Positions 27,206 to 34,955 of a DNA stretch of 64,000 nucleotides are shown here, piece by piece. The first letter of the stretch is position 1. Every line of letters begins with the position of its first letter. Position numbers and translations under genes: made by a program. The DNA comes from Streptomyces sp. BK340. GTDB lineage: Bacteria; Actinomycetota; Actinomycetes; Streptomycetales; Streptomycetaceae. The notes under the pieces were generated by a model. That model was not told where the DNA came from. It was given only the letters and a program-made list of their open reading frames with translations, and searched no databases. The DNA is taken from the NCBI RefSeq assembly GCF_007827595.1, contig NZ_VISR01000014.1, positions 175,178 through 239,177 of the forward strand, written 5' to 3'.

Positions 27206-28246
27206 ATGGCAGGCAAACCGGCCAGGCCCGTGAACGCCATCGACCAGACCCGGCGGATGCTTTCGCTGGTCACCTACCTGAGGGAGCGCCCCGGCGCCCG
27301 GATCGCGGACGTCGCGCGCGCCTTCGGCATCACCGAGGACGAGCTGGTCTCCGACCTCGATCTGCTGCCCATGTGCGGCACCAGCTTCCGTGGCGGCGAC
27401 CTGCTGGACATCGACACCGACGGCGAGCGCATCTGGTGGCACAACGCGGCCGCGCTCGGCGAGGAGGCGGCCGAGCCGCTGCGGCTCGCCGCCGACGAGG
27501 CCACGGCCCTGCTGGTGGCCGCCCGCGCGGTGTCGACCCTGCCCGGTCTGCGGGAGGGCGACCGCCAGGCCCTGCTGCGGGCGACGGCCAAGGTGGAGAC
27601 GGCGGCCGGAGAGGCCGCCGGTGCCAGCTCCCGTCTCTCGGTGACCTTCGAGTCCGAGGGCGGCGTCTTCGCCGACGTCGACCGGGCGATCTCGGAGCGC
27701 CGCCGGCTGTGGATCCGCTACTACTCACCCGCCCGTGACGAGGTCACCGAGCGCGAGATCGACCCCATCCGCCTGGTCAGCGTCGGCCACACCTATGTGG
27801 AGGCCTGGTGCCGCCGCTCCGAGGCCCGGCGCACCTTCCGGCTCGACCGGGTGGCCGAGATCAAGATCCTCGACGAGCCCTCGGCGCCGCCGGAGATCGA
27901 GCTGCGGGACCTCTCCGAGGCACTGGTGCAGCCGGCCGCCGAGGATCCGGAGGTCGTGATCGAGGTCGGTCCCGGCGGCCGCTGGGTGGCCGAGTACTAC
28001 CCGCACGACAGCGCCGATGAGCTTCCCGACGGCGGGCTGCGTATTACTCTGCGCACCCCCGATCCGGCCTCCCTGCGCCGGCTGGCCCTGCGCCTCGGCC
28101 GCGACGGCAGGATCGTCTCGCCGCCCGAGCTGGCCGAAAGCGCCCGCACGGCGGCCCGCGAGGCCCTGGCGGCGTACGACACACCGCCGGCGGCGGCGCA
28201 CGGTGTTCGCGACGGGCAGGACGACAGGCAGGAGCGAGGGCTTTGA
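27206..28246 (+). CDS. pafC: WYL-domain transcription regulator PafC
   Basis: The 346-residue partner of PafB has an HTH at the N-terminus (QTRRMLSLVTYLRERPGARIADVARAFGITEDEL) and a WYL domain around residues 150-230 (RLWIRYYSPARDEVTEREIDPIRLVSVGHTYVEAWCRRSEARRTFRLDR, here quoted only by its key parts WIRYYS, DPIRLV and YVEAWC). The C-terminal domain follows. PafB and PafC act together; the two separate genes here match the common actinobacterial arrangement rather than the fused form. The start ATG at 27206 has a purine-rich site. The last codons overlap the next gene by 4 bases. Confidence 0.93.
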   Translation: MAGKPARPVNAIDQTRRMLSLVTYLRERPGARIADVARAFGITEDELVSDLDLLPMCGTSFRGGDLLDIDTDGERIWWHNAAALGEEAAEPLRLAADEATALLVAARAVSTLPGLREGDRQALLRATAKVETAAGEAAGASSRLSVTFESEGGVFADVDRAISERRRLWIRYYSPARDEVTEREIDPIRLVSVGHTYVEAWCRRSEARRTFRLDRVAEIKILDEPSAPPEIELRDLSEALVQPAAEDPEVVIEVGPGGRWVAEYYPHDSADELPDGGLRITLRTPDPASLRRLALRLGRDGRIVSPPELAESARTAAREALAAYDTPPAAAHGVRDGQDDRQERGL

Positions 28247-28536
28247 ACGAGTCTCCGGGGTCCGGTGCCGGTGAAATGACGGTGGCGGCCGCTTTCGCCG
28301 GGATGAAGAGAGTGGTCCCCGTGATGTTCAAGGCCGGCTGCCCGGACTGCCGGGGCCGCTTCGAGCTCGCCGCGAGCGCCCTGCGCCTCGCCATCGGCGC
28401 CACGAGCCGGACGACGTTCTACTCCTTCGTCTGCCCCGACTGCGGCTCCTCGGTGCGCAAGCCGGCCGGGGAGCGCATCGTCGAGCTGCTCACCGGCGGC
28501 GGCGTCAGGACCCTGCGGCTGCACTCCACCGTGTAG
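28243..28536 (+). CDS. Small zinc-ribbon protein of unknown function
   Basis: I do not recognise a named family. Two CxxC knuckles, GCPDCRGRF and VCPDCGSSV, make a zinc ribbon in a protein of up to 97 residues. The rest is a short helical linker and a basic C-terminal half. The TTG at 28243 overlaps the pafC stop (TTGA) and has AGGAGCGAGGG just upstream, which suggests translational coupling. ATG codons at 28276, 28303 and 28324 would also keep both knuckles intact, so the true start is uncertain. Its place between pafC and tatA suggests a conserved partner of this locus; the role is unknown. Confidence 0.7.
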   Translation: MNESPGSGAGEMTVAAAFAGMKRVVPVMFKAGCPDCRGRFELAASALRLAIGATSRTTFYSFVCPDCGSSVRKPAGERIVELLTGGGVRTLRLHSTV

Positions 28537-28556
28537 GACCGTCTAGGCTCGACGTC

Positions 28557-28751
28557 ATGTTCTGGCCGATGTTCGCGGTAGCCGTGGGTTTCCTGGGTCT
28601 CGCCGTCCTGGGGGTGCTCGCCGTCCGGGTCTTCCTGGAGGCGCGGCGTCTCGGGGAGCAGGTCTCGGCCTCCGCACGCCGTATCAACAGGGCGGCCGAG
28701 GACCTGGAGCGGGCGGCGGCCGGCGCGGCCCGCGCAGTGGACGCGCTGTGA
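28557..28751 (+). CDS. Small single-pass membrane protein
   Basis: The 64-residue protein has one hydrophobic segment (FAVAVGFLGLAVLGVLAVRVFL) near the N-terminus, followed by an amphipathic Arg/Ala/Glu-rich helix. It resembles the many small membrane proteins of Streptomyces that lack a known function. It lies 20 bases after the zinc-ribbon gene and upstream of tatA. Codon use is normal for the genome (GC-rich third positions), which supports its being real. Residues after the segment could form a short coiled coil. Confidence 0.6.
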   Translation: MFWPMFAVAVGFLGLAVLGVLAVRVFLEARRLGEQVSASARRINRAAEDLERAAAGAARAVDAL

Positions 28752-29008
28752 GCGACACTCCCGGGACCTGTGAGTCGCTCACGGGATGCGCTTTGGGCCA
28801 CTTCGCCCTGTCATGCTGAGTGCCGGGACAGGTACGCTCTGATCGCGGTGCGAAGAGCGAGGCGCGTACCGCGGACCGGGAGTACGCACGGGGATTGCCT
28901 GACGTTCACCCCTGAGCGTTACGATCGCTGTCAGCACGACCATCGGGCACATGTCCGACTGGTCGGACAGCACCCCATCCAGTCGCCTCGGTGAGAAGGT
29001 AAAGACTT

Positions 29009-29287
29009 ATGTTCGGAAGGCTCGGAGCCCCCGAGATCATTCTCATCCTCGTCGTCATCGTGCTGCTGTTCGGCGCGAAGAAGCTTCCGGACATGGCCCG
29101 CTCGCTCGGCAAGTCCGCGCGCATCCTGAAGAGCGAAGCCAAGGCGATGAAGGAGGAGGGCAACGCCTCCGCCCAGGCTCCCGCTTCCAACGAGCAGCCC
29201 GCGGCCCAGCGCACCATCCAGGCGGCCCCCGGCGACGTGACCAGCTCGCGGCCGGTCAACGAGCCGACGGACACCACCCAGCGCTGA
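29009..29287 (+). CDS. tatA: Sec-independent translocase subunit TatA
   Basis: The 92-residue protein has the TatA pattern: a membrane helix at the N-terminus (IILILVVIVLLFGAKKLPDMARSLG), an FG hinge, an amphipathic helix, and a disordered tail. TatA oligomers form the pore that exports folded proteins with twin-arginine signals. Streptomyces usually encodes TatB elsewhere, and none is seen here. The ATG at 29009 follows GAGAAGGTAAAG. tatC follows after 47 bases in the same direction, so the two form one unit. TTGCCT (28895-28900) and TACGAT (28920-28925) upstream are possible promoter boxes. Confidence 0.95.
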   Translation: MFGRLGAPEIILILVVIVLLFGAKKLPDMARSLGKSARILKSEAKAMKEEGNASAQAPASNEQPAAQRTIQAAPGDVTSSRPVNEPTDTTQR

Positions 29288-29334
29288 CCCAGCGCCGGAA
29301 CCCTCCGGCCTGCCGCACGAGATGAGGACGTGGG

Positions 29335-30285
29335 TTGCTCAAGTCTGCCCGCAAGCAGGAGAAGGATCCCGAGGGGCGGATGCCTCTCGCGGATCACCTT
29401 CGTGAGCTCCGCAACCGGCTCGCGAAGGCCATGCTGGCCATCGTCGTGGTGACGATCGTCGCCGCCTTCTTCTACAACGACATCATCAACTTCCTGACGA
29501 GGCCCATCCTCGACTCGATCGGTTGCCCGCAGACGTTCGAGGAGCTGGCGAAGTCCAGCGGCAAGACCCAGTGCGCGGAGATCACGATCAACGGTCTCCT
29601 CGCCCCGTTCACGCTGGCCCTCCAGGTGTCGCTGATGGCGGGTGTCGTGCTCGCGTCGCCGATCTGGCTCTACCAGCTGTGGGCGTTCGTCGCGCCGGGT
29701 CTGCACCGGCACGAGAAGAAGTACGCCTACGCCTTCGTGTTCACCGGCGCCCCGCTGTTCTTCGCCGGCGCCTTCTTCGCGTACAAGGTGCTGCCCACCA
29801 CGGCGAAGGTGCTGATCGACTTCACGCCGAACGGTGCCATCAGGAACTTCCTGCCCCTGGACGACCTGCTCCAGCTGGTCACGCGCATGGTGATCGTCTT
29901 CGGCCTCTCCTTCGAGCTGCCACTGCTGCTGATCATGCTCAACCTCACCGGGGTGCTCAGCGGCCAGCGCATGCTCGGCTGGTGGCGCGGCATGATCCTC
30001 GGCATCACGGTCTTCGCGGCCGTGGCCACGCCGAGCACCGACCCGCTGTCGATGCTGGCGCTCGCCGGACCGATCTGGGTGCTGTACTTCGCGGCGGTCG
30101 CCTTCTCGCTGATGAACGACAAGCGCAAGCGCCGCCGGGAGGCCGCGGGTCCGGCCGACGACGAGGCCTCCGACCTGGACCTCACGCCCGAGGACATCGG
30201 CGACGTCGAGCCCGTCCCGGCCAGCCGGACCGTGCCCGAGCAGGCAGGCGCCGACCGGGTCAACGGTTACGACGACGTCACCTGA
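29335..30285 (+). CDS. tatC: Sec-independent translocase subunit TatC
   Basis: The 316-residue, six-helix membrane protein recognises twin-arginine signal peptides. The conserved N-terminal motif is PLADHLRELRNRLAKA, followed by YNDIINFLTRP and the loop ASPIWLYQLWAFVAPGLHRHEKK. The C-terminus is a charged tail of about 60 residues. The start is a TTG at 29335 with a GAGG-type site; no better ATG or GTG lies in frame. A 20-pair terminator follows directly, so helY has its own promoter. Confidence 0.95.
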   Translation: MLKSARKQEKDPEGRMPLADHLRELRNRLAKAMLAIVVVTIVAAFFYNDIINFLTRPILDSIGCPQTFEELAKSSGKTQCAEITINGLLAPFTLALQVSLMAGVVLASPIWLYQLWAFVAPGLHRHEKKYAYAFVFTGAPLFFAGAFFAYKVLPTTAKVLIDFTPNGAIRNFLPLDDLLQLVTRMVIVFGLSFELPLLLIMLNLTGVLSGQRMLGWWRGMILGITVFAAVATPSTDPLSMLALAGPIWVLYFAAVAFSLMNDKRKRRREAAGPADDEASDLDLTPEDIGDVEPVPASRTVPEQAGADRVNGYDDVT

Positions 30286-30300
30286 GCGTCCACCGAGCCG

Positions 30301-30344
30301 AAAGCGCGGTGCCCCCGTCCCCGAGGACGGGGGCACCGCGCTTT
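30301..30344. terminator. Terminator after tatC
   Basis: A perfect 20-pair stem (AAAGCGCGGTGCCCCCGTCC and its complement) closes a CCGA loop and ends in CTTTG. It is the strongest hairpin in the window. Confidence 0.93.
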
Positions 30345-30370
30345 GTCGATCAACGCACGTTCGGGATAAT
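30343..30370 (+). promoter_or_regulatory. Candidate helY promoter
   Basis: TTGTCG (30343-30348) and GATAAT (30365-30370) are spaced by 16 bases directly after the tatC terminator. Transcription would start near 30377, about 37 bases before the helY ATG, which agrees with the chosen start. Confidence 0.5.
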
Positions 30371-30413
30371 GATCGTCCTGTTGTCAGTGCCGCCCGGTAC
30401 GCTCGAAAGCACG

Positions 30414-33221
30414 ATGACAGAGGATCTCTCACCGGCCGAGCGGTACGCGGCAGCCCGGAGGCGGGCAGCCGAGCAGGCCACCGCGCTCGCGTCCTTCCGC
30501 GAGATGTACGACTTCGGCCTCGACCCCTTCCAGATCGAGGCCTGCCAGGCCCTCGAAGAGGGGAAGGGCGTGCTGGTGGCCGCCCCCACCGGCTCGGGCA
30601 AGACGATCGTGGGCGAGTTCGCCGTCCACCTCGCCCTGCTGCAGGGCAAGAAATGCTTCTACACGACACCCATCAAGGCGCTGTCGAACCAGAAGTACGC
30701 CGACCTGTGCCGCCGCTACGGCGCGGACAAGGTCGGCCTGCTCACCGGCGACAACAGCGTCAACTCCGACGCCCCGGTGGTCGTGATGACCACCGAGGTG
30801 CTGCGGAACATGCTGTACGCCGGCTCACAGACCCTCCTCGGCCTCGGCTACGTGGTCATGGACGAGGTGCACTACCTCTCCGACCGCTTCCGGGGTGCCG
30901 TCTGGGAGGAGGTGATCATCCACCTGCCCGAGTCGGTGACCCTGGTGTCGCTGTCGGCGACCGTGTCCAACGCCGAGGAGTTCGGTGACTGGCTGGACAC
31001 CGTCCGTGGTGACACCGAGGTGATCGTCTCCGAGCACCGGCCCGTGCCGCTGTTCCAGCACGTGCTCGCCGGGCGCCGGACGTACGACCTGTTCGAGGAG
31101 GGCGAGGGCAACAAGAAGGCCGTCAACCCCGACCTCGTCCGCCTCGCCCGCATGGAGTCGACCCGGCCGTCGTACCAGGACCGCCGGCGCGGCCGCGCGA
31201 TGCGCGAGGCCGACCGCGAGCGGGAGCGCAGACAGCGCTCGCGCGTGTGGACGCCGGGCCGGCCCGAGGTCATCGAACGCCTCGACTCGGAGGGCCTGCT
31301 GCCCGCGATCACCTTCATCTTCAGCCGCGCCGCCTGCGAGGCCGCCGTCCAGCAGTGCCTGTTCGCGGGCCTGCGGCTCAACGACGAGGAGGCGCGGGAG
31401 CAGGTGCGCGCGCTGGTCGAGGAGCGCACCGCCGCGATCCCGTCCGAGGACCTGCACGTCCTCGGCTACTACGAGTGGCTGGAGGGCCTGGAGCGGGGCA
31501 TCGCCGCCCATCACGCGGGCATGCTGCCGACCTTCAAGGAGGTCGTCGAGGAGCTGTTCGTGCGCGGCCTGGTCAAGGCCGTGTTCGCCACCGAAACCCT
31601 CGCCCTCGGCATCAACATGCCCGCCCGCTCGGTGGTCCTGGAGAAGCTCGTCAAGTGGAACGGCGAGCAGCACGCCGACATCACGCCCGGTGAGTACACC
31701 CAGCTGACGGGGCGTGCGGGCCGGCGTGGCATCGACGTCGAGGGTCATGCCGTGGTGCTGTGGCAGCGCGGGATGAGCCCCGAGCACCTCGCCGGACTGG
31801 CGGGCACCCGTACGTATCCGCTGCGCTCCAGCTTCAAGCCGTCGTACAACATGGCGGTCAACCTGGTCGAGCAGTTCGGCCGGCACCGCTCGCGCGAGCT
31901 GCTGGAGACCTCCTTCGCGCAGTTCCAGGCCGACAAGTCGGTCGTCGGCATCTCCCGGCAGGTGCAGCGCAACGAGGAGGGCCTGGAGGGCTACAAGGCC
32001 TCCATGACCTGCCACCTCGGCGACTTCGAGGAGTACGCGCGGTTGCGCCGCGAACTGAAGGACCGCGAGACCGAGCTGGCCCGGCAGGGCGCCAACCAGC
32101 GGCGGGCCGAGGCGGCCGTGTCCCTGGAGAAGCTCAAGCCGGGCGACATCATCCACGTCCCCACGGGCAAGTACGCGGGTCTGGCCCTGGTGCTGGACCC
32201 CGGCCTGCCCGCCGGGCGTTCCAACGGCCACCGCGGCTTCGACCACCACGACGGCCCGCGCCCGCTGGTGCTGACCGCCGAACGGCAGGTCAAGCGGCTT
32301 GCGTCGATGGACTTCCCGGTCCCGGTCGAGCCGCTGGACCGGATGCGGATCCCGAAGTCCTTCAACCCGCGCTCACCGCAGTCCCGTCGGGACCTGGCCT
32401 CCGCGCTGCGCACCAAGGCCGGGCACGTCCCGGCGGAGCGGGCCCGCAAGAAGCGCTCGCAGGCCGCCGACGACCGCGAGATCGCCCGGCTGCGCACGGA
32501 GATCCGGGCGCATCCGTGTCACGGGTGCAACGACCGCGAGGACCACGCCCGTTGGGCCGAGCGGTACCACCGGCTGCTGCGGGACACCTCGCAGCTGGAG
32601 CGGCGCATCGAGGGCCGTACGAACACCATCGCGCGGACCTTCGACCGGATCGTCGCCCTGCTGACCGAGCTGGACTACCTGCGCGGCGACGAGGTCACCG
32701 AGCACGGCAAGCGGCTCGCCCGGCTCTACGGCGAACTCGACCTGCTGGCCAGCGAGTGCCTGCGCGAGGGCGTGTGGGAGGGTCTCAGCCCTGCCGAACT
32801 CGCCGCCTGCGTCTCGGCGTTGGTGTACGAGGCCCGGGTCGGCGACGACGCCATGGCGCCCAAGCTGCCCTCCGGCAAGGCGAAGGCCGCGCTCAGCGAG
32901 ATGGTCCGGATCTGGGGCCGGCTGGACGGTCTGGAGGAGGAGTTCCGGATCACCCAGACCGAGGGTGTCGGCCAGCGCGAGCCGGACCTCGGCTTCGCCT
33001 GGGCCGCGTACATGTGGGCCTCGGGGACGGGGCTCGACGAGGTGCTGCGCGAGGCGGAGATGCCCGCGGGTGACTTCGTGCGGTGGTGCAAGCAGGTGAT
33101 TGACGTGCTGGGGCAGATTTCGGCGGCTTCTCCTGTGGAGGGCTCGACTGTGGCGAAGGCTGCGCGTAAGGCTGTTGATCAGTTGCTGCGAGGCGTTGTC
33201 GCCTACTCGTCCGTGGGGTGA
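30414..33221 (+). CDS. helY: Ski2/Mtr4-like ATP-dependent RNA helicase HelY
   Basis: The 935-residue superfamily 2 helicase has Walker A VAAPTGSGKT, the DEVH box MDEVHYL, SAT motif SLSATVSN, and motif VI QLTGRAGRRG. Two RecA-like folds span about 20-470, then a winged-helix region and a C-terminal helical bundle (DSHCT-like, about 770-930). An arch-like insertion lies between. Such enzymes unwind structured RNA in processing and decay. It follows tatC as in mycobacteria. The start at 30414 lacks a strong ribosome site; an ATG at 30369 would lie on the proposed -10 box. The last 40 codons use fewer C-ending codons than the rest. Confidence 0.9.
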   Translation: MTEDLSPAERYAAARRRAAEQATALASFREMYDFGLDPFQIEACQALEEGKGVLVAAPTGSGKTIVGEFAVHLALLQGKKCFYTTPIKALSNQKYADLCRRYGADKVGLLTGDNSVNSDAPVVVMTTEVLRNMLYAGSQTLLGLGYVVMDEVHYLSDRFRGAVWEEVIIHLPESVTLVSLSATVSNAEEFGDWLDTVRGDTEVIVSEHRPVPLFQHVLAGRRTYDLFEEGEGNKKAVNPDLVRLARMESTRPSYQDRRRGRAMREADRERERRQRSRVWTPGRPEVIERLDSEGLLPAITFIFSRAACEAAVQQCLFAGLRLNDEEAREQVRALVEERTAAIPSEDLHVLGYYEWLEGLERGIAAHHAGMLPTFKEVVEELFVRGLVKAVFATETLALGINMPARSVVLEKLVKWNGEQHADITPGEYTQLTGRAGRRGIDVEGHAVVLWQRGMSPEHLAGLAGTRTYPLRSSFKPSYNMAVNLVEQFGRHRSRELLETSFAQFQADKSVVGISRQVQRNEEGLEGYKASMTCHLGDFEEYARLRRELKDRETELARQGANQRRAEAAVSLEKLKPGDIIHVPTGKYAGLALVLDPGLPAGRSNGHRGFDHHDGPRPLVLTAERQVKRLASMDFPVPVEPLDRMRIPKSFNPRSPQSRRDLASALRTKAGHVPAERARKKRSQAADDREIARLRTEIRAHPCHGCNDREDHARWAERYHRLLRDTSQLERRIEGRTNTIARTFDRIVALLTELDYLRGDEVTEHGKRLARLYGELDLLASECLREGVWEGLSPAELAACVSALVYEARVGDDAMAPKLPSGKAKAALSEMVRIWGRLDGLEEEFRITQTEGVGQREPDLGFAWAAYMWASGTGLDEVLREAEMPAGDFVRWCKQVIDVLGQISAASPVEGSTVAKAARKAVDQLLRGVVAYSSVG

Positions 33222-33250
33222 TGTTTCGTTGGCGGGTGCGGGTGGATTGT

Positions 33251-33290
33251 GGCTGGTCGCGCAGTTCCCCGCGCCCCTGGGGGAGTTGCC
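33251..33290. repeat. Streptomyces intergenic repeat (GCGCAGTTCCCCGCGCCCC type)
   Basis: GGCTGGTCGCGCAGTTCCCC GCGCCCC TGGGGGAGTT resembles an element I recall as occurring in many copies in Streptomyces genomes near gene ends. CCCC and GGGG can pair around GCGCCCCT. It lies between the ends of helY and the allophanate hydrolase gene. Only one copy is in this window. Confidence 0.5.
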
Positions 33291-33302
33291 CTCGCCGGTG
33301 CT

Positions 33303-34955
33303 TCAACGGCGCAGGTACGCCCGCCAGCCGCCGTAGCGTGTGATGTCCTCCGCGTGTGTCAGGGCTTCCGGCTCGCACAGGAAGCCAGGGACCCTGCTGC
33401 CGTCCGCCAGGTGCACGCTGCCCAGGGTCATCGGGCGGGGGAGCGTGGCCAGGAGGCGGCCCAGGCCCTCTGCCGGCAGGCGCCAGATCTCCGTCTCGAT
33501 CGGGGCGCCGCCCTCGCCCACGTGTACCAGGCCCGGCTTCGGTGGGTCCGTACGAAGGGCGTGCAGGCGGTAGACCGGGGCCGTCGTGGTGGTGCGGTCC
33601 AGGCTGGCGCCCAGGGCAAGGAGCTGGGGGTTCAGGGGCTGGCCGGTCAGATGTGCGCCCACCACCGCCAGGCGCGTCTCCGGCTGGAGCAGAGTCGCGA
33701 TCCGAGCCAGCCGGTCGTCCGTGAACGCCGGGCCGATCAGCATCACGCCGAAGGGGAGCCCGCCGACCTCCCCCGCCGGGACGGCGACCGCCGCCAGGTC
33801 GAAGAGGTTCGTGGAGTTGGTGAAGCGGCCCAGTCGGGCGTTGGCGCCCAGGGGATCGGCGGCCACCTCGCAGAGCGTGGGGTGGCCCGGTGCGGTCGGG
33901 AGCAGCAGGGCGTCGGCGTCGGCCAGTTCGGCGAGCGCCCTGCGGCGCAGGTCGGCGAGGCGGGCCTGGTCGGTGAAGAGCTGGTGAGCCGGTATGTCAC
34001 GGGCGCGGGTGATGATGCCGGCGACCGTGGGATCCAGGCCCTCCCCGCCCTGGGCGATCAACTTGTCGACAAAGGTGCCCACGGCTGTGTAACGCTCGGC
34101 CACGAACGCACCCTCGTAGAGCATCGCTGCCGCCTCGGTGAAGGGTACGAGGTCGATCTGCCGTACCGACGCGCCCGCCTCGCGGAACCGCTCCACGGCC
34201 CGCTCGTAGGCCTCGGCCCAGCCCTCGTCCAGCTCGCCGAGCCCCTCTCGGGACGGGACCGCGATGCGCCAGGGGCCGGGGGACCGCGGGGGGAGGGGCG
34301 GCAGGGTGCAGCCGGGTGGCGATGCCATGACGGACAGGGCCTGCTCGGCCTCCGGGAGCGTACGGGCGAACACCGTCACGCAGTCGATCGAGGCACAGGC
34401 CGGGACCACGCCCACCGTCGGGACGAGGCCGCGGGTGGGCTTGATGCCGACGATGCCGTTGAAGGCGGCCGGCACCCGGCCCGAGCCCGCGGTGTCCGTG
34501 CCGAGCGCGAGATCCACGATGCCGAGGGCCACCGCGACCGCCGAGCCGGAGCTGGAGCCGCCGCTGATCCTCGCCGGGTCGTGGGCGTTCCGTACCGCGC
34601 CGTAGGGGGAGCGGGTGCCGACCAGGCCCGTGGCGAACTGGTCGAGGTTGGTCGTCCCGAGGACGACCGCGCCCGCCGCCCGCAGACGCGCGACGACCGG
34701 GGCGTCGGCCGGGGGGTCGTAGGCGTACGCCGGGCAACCCGCCGTCGTGGGCAGTCCGTGGACGTCGATGTTGCCCTTCACGGCGAGCAGGCGGCCGGTG
34801 AGGGGGAGGTGCTCCCCGGCGGCCACGCGCGCGTCGAGCGCCCGCGCCTCCGCCTCGACCTCCTCGCGCGGACGCAGGCCGATCCAGATGTCGGGGCGGT
34901 CGACGGCCTCGATCCGGTCGTACGCGGCGCGCACCCGGGACACGGTAGGGGTCAT
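33303..34955 (-). CDS. atzF: Allophanate hydrolase (AtzF-type amidase)
   Basis: The 550-residue enzyme splits allophanate to ammonia and CO2, the last step of ATP-driven urea or guanidine use. The amidase-signature domain (1-450) has the Ser-cisSer-Lys triad: Lys60 in LLAVKGNID, cis-Ser in ISGGSSSGSA (about 134), and nucleophile Ser158 in TDTAGSGRVPA. The C-terminal domain (about 465-550, VYRLHALRTDPPKPGLVHVGEGG) is the extra domain of allophanate hydrolases. The ATG overlaps the carboxylase stop by 4 bases (ATGA), which marks it as the last gene of the four-gene operon. I assign atzF by function, not from a species annotation. Confidence 0.92.
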   Translation of the reverse strand: MTPTVSRVRAAYDRIEAVDRPDIWIGLRPREEVEAEARALDARVAAGEHLPLTGRLLAVKGNIDVHGLPTTAGCPAYAYDPPADAPVVARLRAAGAVVLGTTNLDQFATGLVGTRSPYGAVRNAHDPARISGGSSSGSAVAVALGIVDLALGTDTAGSGRVPAAFNGIVGIKPTRGLVPTVGVVPACASIDCVTVFARTLPEAEQALSVMASPPGCTLPPLPPRSPGPWRIAVPSREGLGELDEGWAEAYERAVERFREAGASVRQIDLVPFTEAAAMLYEGAFVAERYTAVGTFVDKLIAQGGEGLDPTVAGIITRARDIPAHQLFTDQARLADLRRRALAELADADALLLPTAPGHPTLCEVAADPLGANARLGRFTNSTNLFDLAAVAVPAGEVGGLPFGVMLIGPAFTDDRLARIATLLQPETRLAVVGAHLTGQPLNPQLLALGASLDRTTTTAPVYRLHALRTDPPKPGLVHVGEGGAPIETEIWRLPAEGLGRLLATLPRPMTLGSVHLADGSRVPGFLCEPEALTHAEDITRYGGWRAYLRR

